DNA of 64,000 nt from Symbiodinium natans (taxonomy: Eukaryota; Sar; Dinophyceae; Suessiales; Symbiodiniaceae). The stretch spans positions 428,331 through 492,330 of the forward strand of contig CAJNDS010002325.1 in the NCBI GenBank assembly GCA_905221605.1, in the 5' to 3' direction. A program made the translations under genes and the position numbers. Numbering within the stretch: position 1 is the stretch's first letter; every line of letters starts with the position of its first letter. Shown here one piece after another: positions 42,025 through 52,572 of the stretch. A model generated the notes under the pieces. The model had not been told where the DNA came from. It ran no database searches and was given only the letters and a program-made list of their open reading frames with translations.

Positions 42025-43058
42025 CCACAGGGCATGTTCAGGGGCATGAGGCCGCCTAAGCCGAGGAGGGACATAAATGCAGAGGACGATGAACAAGTTC
42101 GCTTCGAGGATGTTACGTCTTTCAGATTGTAGGAGTTGCGGGCGCGCAGTGAGGCGTCTCTGTCGACCAATGCGCGTGTCAGCCCTCCTTTCCCCAGACA
42201 ACTGGGAAGACTCAATCACTTCCTCCTTCGTGAAGAAAGTGCCCCTTTGTCCAAACGCTGAGGCCGCTTGCAGACGCCGACGCTTCCACCGCCTCGGCGG
42301 CCTCTGAGCGTAGCCTGTAGTGCCCTCAGGACCCTGGCATGACAAGGAAGGCGTTATTAAAGTTTCGGGCGGCTTTTGCTGATACGATTGCTGGCTCGGC
42401 CTTTGCATGTTTACGGTTTCGAGTCCAGAGTGCTGGACCAGTTCGCAGCGTAGGGTTCGATGCTGGTTTAGGCTCAGGTCAGGTCATACTCTTGTTTTAG
42501 TTTTCGTCTGATGGCAGCCCTGCGGAATGTCGCTGAGGTCCATGCTTCCGCCGCTGTCGTTGCCATCAACACCCGTCACAGCCATCACAGCCAGCCCGGG
42601 GCGTATCCGAGCTGCACAGGGAGAGGCTCGCTGAGTTTTCGCTTGCCTGCACAGGAAGAAATCTCGCACTCCAAGCCAGCAACCTTGCACCCCAAAAAGT
42701 ATACAGCAATGCAAGGTTCCTAGCAGAAGCCACTGCGTCACTACGTCTGGCAGAGCCTACAAGTCCCCAAGTCTTGCAGCTTACAGAATCTCCTTTAACA
42801 CCTGATTTTTTCAGAGGCGTGTAATCTGAGCCGCACGAAATCCTGAGGCAGCCCGGCACCGTCGCTGCCTTTGGCTCCTCAAAGTCCCTGGATGAGCCCC
42901 CGGCAGAGCCCTGCAGGGCCCAGCGCAAAACGACTGCGGCGGGCCGCGCGGCAGCGTTTCGGAGATTTGGTTCGGAGTTGGCTGGAAAGAAGGGTTTGGG
43001 ACCGTCGGGTCTTCGCGATGAATCAAACAGTGTCAAAAAGAATCCCCGGACCCTCTAA
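42025..43058 (+). pseudogene. coding-like stretch with in-frame stops, product unknown
   Basis: Two plus-strand stretches read well but are each interrupted once. 42055-42261 reads DINAEDDEQVRFEDVTSF, TAG (42130-42132), then ELRARSEASLSTNARVS. 42586-43058 reads LHRERLAEFSLACTGRNLAL and AEATASLRLAEPTSPQVLQL, TAA (42822-42824), then TVAAFGSSKSLDEPP and ending at a TAA inside the CCCTAAA array. The stops may mark unrecognised splice sites (CAG and TAG acceptors lie next to them) or decay. The minus strand is open across the first part. No family recognised. Confidence 0.3.
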
Positions 43059-43077
43059 ACCCTAAACCCTAAACCCT
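43054..43077. repeat. short telomeric array (CCCTAAA)
   Basis: Three units. Confidence 0.92.
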
Positions 43078-43084
43078 GTGGACC

Positions 43085-43153
43085 AGCGCCTCCTTTCCAT
43101 TTGGAGCTGCCGAGGCAAGCTCTCAAACGTTTGTGGAGGAGACTCAGCTGCCT
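43085..43153 (+). CDS. exon island after a telomeric array
   Basis: Reads SASFPFGAAEASSQTFVEET, then QLP, followed by a CCTAG|GT-type donor. No family recognised. Confidence 0.3.
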
Positions 43154-43452
43154 AGGTGTGAAGTATGATGAAGTGTGATGTACTGTGGATTGAGCTGGCA
43201 AGAAGTGAAGCTAAGTGAAACGCTACACTTTCGTCGCCTTCCTAAGGGCTCTCCCAGCTTCGTCGCAAGGGACCTGTACCAGTCCCCGAACTTGCAGCCT
43301 TGCCGGCTCCTGAGTTAGGGTCTCTTTGCACGGAGCCTTCTATGAAAAATGACACGCGCCTACGTGTATGAGGTGAGGATGGTGGAGCTGCCGTCAAAGG
43401 CTGGAGCACTCCAAGTCAAGAGACTGGATCGTTCCTGGTGCTGACTGCTCGT

Positions 43453-43618
<166 letters not shown>

Positions 43619-43743
43619 GCCTCAAGGCGCAGCACCCACTGAGATCCGTCGTCTCTTGAGGCCGATGACTCATTGTCATCAGCGCTGTGTCCATTGCATC
43701 CACATCTATGGCCCCTGCATGCAACCCAAGGCAGTGCATCGGA

Positions 43744-44801
43744 CAAAGAGCTGGCATTGGCCTCGGCATGGTGTTTCCGAGCATACCATGGTGAAATTTA
43801 CAATCGAAGGGTAGTTATATGGGCCCGTACGATTAAGGGTAAATCAGGGGGTATATGAGAAGTCCCCTTTTAAGGGCCCATATTAAGGCACCATGTAACT
43901 ACCCTAGTTACGATACAAAGTGAGGCTGCAACATGGTTAAGTGCCCTTGTGCTGACAGGTGCCGATGAGGAAGTCCTGGATGCTTTCGAGCTACTCTCTG
44001 TCCTTTGGGAACGGGAGCAGGCCGGACAAGTCCCACGCAATCCATTGAGCGACGTTGTTGTCTACGCGGAATCAATTTACAAAAAAAGTACGGCCCGGAA
44101 TGCGGCGCGAAACTGCACGGGACACTGGCCGCGGCGGAAGGGCTTGCGGAAGCTCATCTCTGCGGAAGCTCCCGCGTATGTACTGCGTATCTATACTACA
44201 GCAGCAGGGCCCGCTATAGCAAGCAGTCTACTTACGCCACGATCATTGAAGCTCAAATGGATATTTGTGTTCGGGCGTTCCGGAACCAGGGTTCTCAACC
44301 GCCACCTGGGCTCCAAAAGAGAAAGTTTGAACTCATTTCCAGGTTTGCGCCTCCCAAAGCCAAGCTTTCCCAGCCCCCTCCCCATGCGACAGCTGATGCT
44401 GCAGAGGGTTTCCATCCGCACGAAGTTCCGTGCTTTCGAGCCCGTGCTCTTGCGAGCTCAAGTCAAGCAGCATGCCAGAAAAGTCCATCGCAAAACGCAT
44501 GCAGCAACATAGCAAGATAGCTGCTCCAAGCATCTCGGATCCACACAACATATATCCCACATCCGACCTAACACCAGCAGAACAGGCTTTCGCATGTTCC
44601 AGGTTGCTTCAGAAACTGCTCGCGGAACACAAGTCCCGAAATCTCACGAAACGAGCCCGCAGAAGCATCCACGCCCGGACCAGAACCAGCACTAGCGAAA
44701 AAGCTAGAAAACTGCGGAAGGGTTCCCGCGAATTGCAAAAATGCAAAATAATTCACAATCAAAGAAAGGATGTGAACAAAGACAAAACAACACATTATTA
44801 A
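43744..44801 (+). CDS. probable multi-exon gene interrupted by an element, product unknown
   Basis: Left exon reads LALASAWCFRAYHGE up to about 43797. After the element (43802-43907) the frame continues TIQSEAATWLSALVLTGADE, then EVLDAFELLSVLWEREQAGQ and VVVYAESIYKK. Joining at the TTAC copies gives GAA-ATT-ACG and keeps both frames open. Later frames (44005-44520 and 44430-44801) are open; the last ends in a Lys/Arg-rich tail (KRARRSIHARTRTSTSEKAR) and a stop at 44799-44801. Exact joints after 44090 are not resolved, and no family is recognised. Confidence 0.42.
43802..43907. mobile_element. introner-like short element
   Basis: About 106 bp with inverted repeats AGGGTAGTTATATG (left) and its near-complement CATGTAACTACCCT (right, one mismatch), and TTAC on both sides (43798-43801 and 43908-43911). 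Confidence 0.6.
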
Positions 44802-45780
44802 ATGCCTTTCTTCGTTTCTTTATTAGCACAGTTTCCTTGTCCATTTTCCGCTAATAATTTTACCGCATTTCATGTTACACCTTTTAGATTTACAAATCGC
44901 AATGGGGCCCAGTGCGCATCCCCAGCTTGCCCCCCCCCCCAGCCCCCCGGCGCTACTTCTCGTCTTCCTTCCGGACCCCTGAAATCCTCAACCCTGGATG
45001 CTTCATTATTCTTATGGGTATTTTATTGTTGTTATGATGCCTGCGAGTGAAAGAAATGAATGCACAAGGAATGCAAACAAAAAAAACAACGACGATATTC
45101 CATTCACTACGACTCATATTTGGATCTCTTTCAACCTAGTGCTTGCGTTATAGAAGTCTTTAATCCTTGATCCAATTCACGAATTTAGTATTGTTCATAT
45201 GTTTTTCTGGTGTAATCAAACAAGTGTCTGTACAAGAACATGATAAACTCTATTTCTAAACCTAGTGAAAATAGAAAAATGGAAAGGAGGGAAATAAAGA
45301 AATGAATGCAATATACGTTTTGTGCACATTCCATTCATTTATACACGCACGAACTGAAAATGATAAAATCATGCGTTCTACATTCGCTTCGTTCATATTC
45401 TTTATGCAGTCAACCCACCAGACACTCCTTGTTAGTGAGAGAGAAGTTAAGGTGTCCGCTAATGACCCGTTCATTTAAGACACTCTCATTCTTTTTATTC
45501 TGTTGTTTATGCATGCGCGAGCGAATACACGAACGAAATGTGCATACGCCATGTTCACTTCGCTCATATTTCAGTGTGTAAGCTAGTGCACTTGCGCACC
45601 CTCACTCATATAGTTCTTGTCTTGTTTGCGGGCTCACATTGTTTGCTTGAGCTTTTCCACGCGCCCGCGCTACAATATATCACTATCCTGAGCCCCTTCA
45701 TAAATCTAGAAAGAACCGGGGCTCATTACTGCCATATTTCCATATTGTTCCTGGTATTTTTGGATTTGCACTCGGCCCCA
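44802..45780. other. AT-rich island without firm genes
   Basis: Markedly richer in A/T than its surroundings. Two stretches (about 45330-45400 and 45500-45575) are degenerate copies about 175 bp apart, each ending in a TTCGCTTCGTTCATATT-like phrase. Open frames at 45262-45795 are short and lack domains. Confidence 0.4.
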
Positions 45781-46460
45781 GGCCAGGACCGCTGATGCTC
45801 ATGACGCGCTGGCCCGGGACCCGGGCGGCTGATGCTCATGATGGGTGCCCCCGTGGCCGTCCCGGCACTTGAGAGGGGTGGGGATGGGGCTAGGCTAGGC
45901 TGGAGCCCTGTCAAGCCCTTTGTGGGAGGCGCTGGACTGAAGGGGTGGAGGTGTGGGTTTGGGTGAGGGGCGGTAGGGGGTTAGGGGGGGATGCTAGGAA
46001 TTAAATAGCGGGTCTGGTAGGGGGAGAGCGGTAAGTCTATAAGGGAGCAAGCAATCACTCGTAGGGGTTGGAGGGGCTGGGAGGGCGGTGAAGGGGTGGG
46101 CGTGTGGGGCTGCCTGGAGTCGTCAAGTCGGGTGATGGACTGTTTTTATGCTTGAGCTTATTCTAAGCCAAAAAAAGCGAAATGGCGCTCGGGCCGCCTT
46201 TGGGCCCCTCCACCCCTTGACATATGTGAACAGCTCAAAAAAAGCTAAAGAAGATGCAACGGAGGCCACTGACTTGACGTGGGTGAATTCGAAGCTGGAT
46301 TGGCACCTAGGCCGAATGGTGATGTGCCTTTGCTGAGGTTTTCAGGGCTTAGGGCGTTTGTTTTGGGAGGGTTTAGCTGAGGGGCTCCCCCCCAAAGCCA
46401 GATAGGCGAGGTGCGCCCCAGGCACGATCAAACATTGCGCAGGGGCTCTTCTGAACAAGG
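45781..46460. other. G-rich spacer, no clear gene
   Basis: 45840-46120 is strongly G-rich on the plus strand. No supportable gene. Confidence 0.35.
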
Positions 46461-46499
46461 GACCCTAAACCCTAAACAAACCCTAAACCCTAAACCCTA
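46461..46499. repeat. short telomeric array (CCCTAAA)
   Basis: Five units directly before an exon-like segment. A GAACAAG/CTTGTTC inverted pair flanks it (46454-46460 and 46500-46506). Confidence 0.92.
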
Positions 46500-46505
46500 C
46501 TTGTT

Positions 46506-47094
46506 CTGAGGAAGTTGAGCCACCAGCTGGAGGAGCGCAGCAGCCTAACGCAGCTGACGGTGCCGCGCTTTTTTTTGGGGATGGGGGTTTGAATCTCTGC
46601 GTGGCGAAGGACCCGCTGAGTGTTTCAAGCGGAGCCTTGCCTCTGTGGGCAACGACGAGCCTCGGCTAGCATCATGTTTAATGCCTATTAAGGACTCTTA
46701 GTATAAGGGGGAGCATCCCAGAGACTCCCAAACCCCTTTATTAAGGAATACGCCTTAAATCATATTAGGGCTCCTAGTTGCGAGGCCTGGCTAAGTTGAG
46801 TTGAGTCGCTGGCCTCGAGGGACCTTGAAGGATCCCGCCCCCTTGAGCCCAGGCTACCACGAGCTTGCCCATTTCTGTTCAGAGACTTGGCTTGCACCAA
46901 TGCGAGGTGTACAGACGTTTGGTGATGTTCACAGGGCGGTCGAAGTGCGCGTGGAGCAAGGCCTGCAGACCCGGAAGATGCTCCTGCGCTACACTGCCCT
47001 TGGGCCATCACTCGCAGTGCACTGGGCGCAAGAGAGCAAGGACCATCCCTTGCATGCCCTTGCCGAATGCTCATGGGCGACACATAACTTGTGA
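46506..47094 (+). CDS. probable exons, product unknown
   Basis: Three plus-strand segments: about 46506-46580 (LRKLSHQLEERSSLTQLTVP, coiled-coil-like), about 46588-46675 (FESLRGEGPAECFKRSLASV), and about 46920-47094 (DVHRAVEVRVEQGLQTRKML, then LLRYTALGPSLAVHWAQESK). A short TIR element separates the second and third. All lie upstream and on the same strand as the HECT ligase and may be its N-terminal part; that is inference. Confidence 0.38.
46676..46758. mobile_element. introner-like short element
   Basis: About 83 bp. Termini TTTAATGCCTATT and (reverse complement) TTTAAGGCGTATT are inverted repeats with two mismatches. ATCAT occurs at both edges (46671-46675 and 46759-46763). The phrase TTTAATGCCTATT recurs alone near 55170. 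Confidence 0.5.
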
Positions 47095-48663
47095 GTCAAG
47101 AGCTGGCAGGTTGGGCCATACCTGTGCCTTGGATTCCTTGGCTTTCTCAATGTCTGGTGGTCATGTCGGCTTGAGCCTCCAGACACCACCGAGTTGCTCT
47201 TAGGCGCCGCCGCAACTCCTTGCCGACAGAACTTGGCGCGGCAACACAAGGCGACCCGCGGAAAGTGGAGGCCCGCGCCGTAGTGGCGCCCGCATCCATG
47301 CCACTGCAGTTCCGAACAAGTGGTAGGCAGTAGTGTGACACGAAGAGACGAGAAGTTTCGCGCGTCGCGGGGGATGCCCAAACCCCTGGAGCGCATGAAC
47401 CCTTTCATATCCTTTCATCCTCAGGAGCTCTTGCAAGAAGTTTCGAACATCGAGGCGCCAGGGAATTTCTGTCCAAACCGCTGGAGCGGGTGAATCCCTT
47501 CATCCTCTTGGTTGAGAGCTGCTTTAGGAGATTCAGTCACGCCAGGACCACGTGGTCAGATCTGACTTCTGGCTGGGCGCATTGCAGAGCACCCTTCTGC
47601 GCCTACAGCGCAACTCAGGCAAGGCCCAGCACAGGGGCGGTTGACGGACTTCTCGTAGGCGCTCGAAGGTTGGAGGCTCTTTAGATCCTTTTGTCGTTTA
47701 TGTGCGGCCGCCAGCGCCGAGTTTACGGGTACTGGTAGCGAAGACAGCTGCTGAGCCGCAGGCCGCCCCGACAGCCTTTGTGATGTCCCATGCTCAGAGG
47801 TCAGAGTTCATGTTCTGCTTTGGGAGGGAGACGTTTCTTGGACGATTGCAGCGAGATGGGCGAGATGAGTGCATAGTTTATATTGCGCAGTCAAGCCTAA
47901 GCTGTGGCTTTGTAGTTGTCTTCTGAGGTGTCAGGCGAGCGAAGCTCGGAAGACCTTGCCGATGAGCTCTTGCTTCAGCAGGTGTGCTCCAATCTTGAAT
48001 TCCATGAAAAACCCAAAAGTGGCCATTGAAGCACTTCAATGTATACGGCTGACCGAAGCCCTTACGTGTTGCCAGTAGCAGACCTTCGATGGCCTTCAAC
48101 CAGCGCGCAGAGCCTCTTGCGCTCCAAAAGCCAATAGAAACCAGACCGAACATCTCCAAGCGCCAAACCTGCCCTTCATCCGAAACGTGTGCGGGAGAAC
48201 CCTGGGAGCTGTATAGAAAGAACCGTAAACATGCGCAAGGCCATGTAAACCCAAAGCGAAACAAACACTCGGTCGGCCACAGGCGGAAGCTGCCATGGAG
48301 CGAATCGCTCCCTCGGATCGACTGCTCGAGGAGCGCGACTCATTTGTTTGCTTGGGGGGGGGGAGGGGGGGTGTGTGTTGGGAAGCTCTCTGAGTGTCGT
48401 TTTGGGGGCTGAGTACTCACAAACAGCAGACGTGCGATATTGAGCAGAGCAGGATGAGCCTGAACCCCCAAAACCCATGGCCCGGCTAGAAACAAGTTTG
48501 GCAGGGCAAATAGATTGGAGCTCGGGCACCCTGACTCCGGTGCATTCAGCCACAAATTCCCACCAAGATCCCGAAGCACGAAATTTTTGAGCCATGTGGT
48601 ACCCGAAACGAATCCGAGCCTAAGATGTTCAAGAATACCAGGCCATGCCAGGCACGATCAACA
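47095..48663. other. unresolved sequence upstream of the HECT exons
   Basis: Open frames occur on both strands (47490-47684, 47702-47926 and 48089-48412 plus; 48264-47878 minus). The plus frame at 47702-47926 (LVAKTAAEPQAAPTAFVMSH) is a possible exon. G-rich run at 48352-48368. Confidence 0.3.
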
Positions 48664-51600
48664 TGAAGCAACGAGAGTTCCACTGATGCGTGGTGAGGTT
48701 CAGTTCGACACAGAGACGGGCTTCGGCAGTGCAGTCACGCGCTCGTTCTACGCAGAGGCTGCTGGCAGTCTCTTGCTGGTTGCCTTGTGTCGGTGAGACT
48801 GTTCTTCCCGCAGGTCTCTTTGCAAAGGAGTAGCTTAGCCTCCTTCGGGGGGGGCCTTCATGCTCCAGTTGGCAGGTGGCCAGGGCGCTGCAGAACAGGG
48901 CAACGAACCGAAAGGTACCCATGTGGGTCGAGGCCGGCAAGTGGTCGGCGGCAAACTTCGATACCATCCAAGCAATAGTTGTTTGGTTCCTGCAGAGGCA
49001 CAGCACAAGAAGGAAGAACTAAGCCCATGAATGCCCCCGAAGCCCGCAACTCCACGCTAGGATGATGCAAACGGCAGTGGCCACAGCAGTGGCAGCGGTG
49101 GTGGATCCAGCCGGCTTCCAAAGCGCTTTGTGGTCGCCTAAATTACATATGTTTAAGGGAATCGTTGGATGTATGTCTTTTGTCAGCCACCCGGCACGTT
49201 GCTACATTACTCTATCTCGCGAAAGTAGTGATGGAAACGTCACCAGAGCCCAGAGCATCATTACTGCCCGGCTCACAAAACATGAGGTCAGCACTTGCGT
49301 TGCCGATCTGGGCTGTGGGTGCGACCACTGCCACCATCAAGCTCAGCATCAGGGGAGGCCTGATTTCTAACAGTGGATGCGCCCCGCAATCTTCCGTTTT
49401 TCTGCTTGCACCGTGTAATATGCACTGAGTTGGCACAATGAGCAACCAGACGCCTCAGATCGCAGCGTGCGCGCAGGCAGAGCGGCGCTTTCGCTTCCTG
49501 GGGCGGCTCGTGGGGCGCGCGCTCAAGGACGGCTTCATCGTCCCATTGCCCCTCGGGGAGGTGCGCAGTGCGTGACGGTAGCGGTGCTCAGCATGCTCGA
49601 GGGCATCGTATCATTGCCTCATTCTTGGAGGCCTTTTTTGCGCGGACACTCTTGGGGCAGAAGCCAGCCAAGCTGCACGAGAGCAACAGACGAGAACCTT
49701 TGACAGCTTTGCCCAGGCCCTCGGTGTTTTGGACCTCTTCTGGATTCGTTCGAATGTGCCCCGCAAAAAACATCAGCAGACTCAAGGGTCTTGTGTGATC
49801 ACGTGACTGAGCTGTAGCACGATGAAGTTTCCGGGAAGAACTAGTGGCCTCAGCGCATCGTTTACAAGTCTTCCCAAAGGATCCTAAATGAAACACGAGT
49901 GCAGGCCTGGAGCGGGCTGCGCATGCGCCTTACTGCTCCACTGGGGTGGATCATGACATTTTTCGGCGTGCCATGTCACAGTCCCAAAGCATGTGCAGAG
50001 CCAACTTTCGAAGCATTACAGTTCACCATGTCCATGCGATTCCAAGGGTGTGAACGGTTAAGGAGTTAGGGTCGCAAGGTGTGACAGGGAGATTCCGTGA
50101 ACTTGGATGACACGGTTCGTTAGTATGGTTTCTGTGTTCGGTTCTCTTTTCGCTCCTCGAAAGACTCTAGTTATGCTGAGCGAACACACGATTAATTCAT
50201 TCATGCCCCCGTCTCAAGAACGCTAGAATCCCCTTCATTTTGTTGGATTCGCTCAGTCTTTCACGATCTTTGTATTGGTAGTTTCTGTATTCTTCCAGAT
50301 TATCAGAGGCCGGTTGAATTAGCCCAAAAAAGAGAAATGTGGCCTTAAAAAGATTAGCGAAATTAGTAAAAGAAAAGTCGCTGAATTTACACTAGAAAGG
50401 CCATTCGTTCTGTTGCTTGTCAAAACTATACAGAGAATCAGGGCGTTTTGGGGTTTATTGCACATTATCTTTCCAAAAGAAGGCTCATGAAATCTCATGC
50501 AGTTCTCTTCTTAATGGACCCAGTAGTGCCAATAGAGCTACTGAAAGACACGGGTGATGTAAATGTGTGCTCAGTGAGACAAAGTAACTAGCTCGTGTCA
50601 CTTTTCCCTTTGCCTTTCATGCTGTGTTAACAGTCGTATTTATGAAGGGTCTTTTCAGCTGTAATAAAGAATAACCAACAAAGAAGCGATAAAAGACTGT
50701 ATGTTTTACATCTTTTTCTAATGCGGCAACTTGATGATAGTACACGTGCGGGGAGAGAGAAGACTAAAACATGCTAAAGTGAAAACGGCACTTTTCTCCA
50801 GCACAAACACACACTCACGTTCACCTTCTTCGCCAGTCCTCTTCTTCGACCCTGATACCAAGACTAAGATGAAGAAGAAGAAAGATGGGACGAGAAAAGT
50901 GCATTAGAAAAGGGCTCAATGGTCTGGCCGCTGGATTCCCAGGTTAAGAAGTGTTCACAGGCTCACTTTTTACCCTGCATTTTTCTGCGTTTGTCTGTTT
51001 TTTACGGGGCTGAGCGAAAACATCTTCAGCGGGAAGCCTTGGGGTTTGAAGCATCAGCAGTCCCAAGACGAGCCAGCGAATCTCTAGTCACTTCCGACAC
51101 CTTGAGCCTTCAGTCAAGTCACACTGCAAAACCCTAAACCCTAAACCCGAAACAAGGTATCAAAGTGAATCACGAAGTAGTCGAGGCCGGCGAGCTCTGC
51201 GGCGCCTTGGCCGACTTCGTTGCTGTGCTGAAGTCGGGCGAGGAGCGGTGGCATGTGGTTTCCTCTTCCCGCATGACATTCGGCAATTCAGAGATCCGAG
51301 TGCCTATATATGCTTGATATGATATGTTCGGCTCTGAAAAGTTCTCAACGGCTGAATGTCGCTCGCAGGAGCTTCACTGCCGTGAGCGGGAGCAGGCCGC
51401 TTCTCCAGCTTTTCAGCGCATGCCCGGTGCACTCCCAGCACATTCCGGCAGGATGCCCTCGTCAACCCAAGGTATCCCTCTGAAGTCCTTGTTGAAAGTC
51501 CCTGCAAGTCCCTGCCAAGGCGGGCCTGAGCAGGCCTTCGGCTGAAGAGCTGCAAAGCTGGCGCGCCCACAACTGCAGCGTGTCACAGACATGAAGTGCA

Positions 51601-52470
51601 TTGCTGACCGACGGCTGTACAGGCGCAGATCTCAGAGTCGCGAGCGCGATTTCACCGCCAGGTTTCTGATGGCAGGACTGACAGCCATGGAAAGGATTTT
51701 GTCGAGCCCGCAGAATTCTGCAACCCGGGCGCAGGCGCTACGCCTGAGCCCATGTCCTTCGAGGAGTACACGTCCCTGGTTGGAGCCCAGCACTCAGGGA
51801 CGGCCTCTGCTTTTTGTTGAAAACTGCGCGTGCAAAGCCGGGCTTGCGTGTGTTCGATGTCTTCTTGCTCTCACCCTGCTAGAGAGAGGACTGTCAGTTG
51901 CAGGTGAGCTTCTTGGAGACAGGCCTCAGTGGCGCTCCTCTATGTCCTGGTGGAGCTGACAGGGCTGTCACAGTGTGGGCCATACTCAAATGATCGAAGT
52001 TTGGCACCCCTAATCGTTGGCAGTCACCAGGTCGAGAATGTTGAGGAGTTTGTGGAACTGGCGCACGCGTACTGGTGCGACGATGGTGGCTGGCTGAATT
52101 CCTGACAGCACATGCACTTGACGGACAACAGAATCAGCTCGTAATTACTTTGTAATCCGATGGTAGAGACTTCAGGGCAAACCCGAAGCTGAAGCCGCGC
52201 CTTAGTTCCATGCTGCAGACTCCTCAGGCGTGCGAGCTCAGCTCACGGCTTTCCGAGAGGGCTTGGATGAGGTGGGGTCTGGAGCAAGATCCGAGCACGT
52301 GGAGTTGCTGCGTGAACAGCTGTAGTGAGCCGTTGCGGGAGCAGGTGTTGTCTGATTGGTCAAAAGCAGGTCATCCCCGTCGAGTGCTTCAGCGCATTCA
52401 GCGCCTTGGAGTTGCGGGACATGATCTGCCGGGGGCTCTGCTTAGTGCGCACTTCGTCTGACGCAACATG
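48664..52470 (+). CDS. HECT-type E3 ubiquitin-protein ligase, multi-exon
   Basis: HECT-domain blocks appear in order in short exons. 48690-48780: VQFDTETGFGSAVTRSFYAE (N-lobe entry). 49439-49560: ERRFRFLGRLVGRALKDGFI, then VPLPLGE. A GT-AG intron (49561-49630) joins in frame to AFFARTLLG. Then FDSFAQALGVLDLFW (49699-49743), in another frame. 52031-52085: VENVEEFVELAHAYWCDDG, joined by GT-AG to 52228-52271 (VRAQLTAFREGLDE), joined by GT-AG to 52370 on (VIPVECFSAFSALELRDMIC). These match the HECT pattern up to the ..FxGLxxVIP..L..FsxxELxxxiCG segment. The C-lobe with the catalytic cysteine was not found downstream. The frame change near 49695 may be an unseen small intron or decay. Role: transfer of ubiquitin from E2 to substrate via a thioester. 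An island at 51.15 kb lies within the long gap. Confidence 0.8.
50000..50910. other. AT-rich stretch, probable intron interior
   Basis: Lower GC than its surroundings, no open frame of note. It lies between HECT exons at 49.7 and 52.0 kb. Confidence 0.4.
51128..51150. repeat. short telomeric array (CCCTAAA)
   Basis: Three units just before an exon-like segment. Confidence 0.9.
51155..51316 (+). CDS. exon-like segment, product unknown
   Basis: After AACAAG, one frame reads IKVNHEVVEAGELCGALADF, then VAVLKSGEERWHVVSSSRMT, to a stop near 51314. It follows a CCCTAAA array directly. It could be an inserted exon of the HECT gene or another gene. Further plus-strand frames at 51324-51545 and 51591-51959 are open but unrecognised. 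Confidence 0.38.
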
Positions 52471-52572
52471 GGGGCTTACGAAAATAAGGCGACCCCTGAT
52501 GTAGACCCCCAAATTGTAGGATTCCTTTATCATAAGGACCCCAATAAGGTACCCCGAGTTTCGGAAATGGCA
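52470..52572. mobile_element. introner-like short element, family B copy 2
   Basis: About 100 bp starting GGGGGCTTACGAAAATAAGG and ending CGAGTTTCGGAAATGG. It shares GGACCCCAATAAGGTACCC (52536-52554) with the 21.5 kb copy and lies directly downstream of the last recognised HECT exon. Confidence 0.62.
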
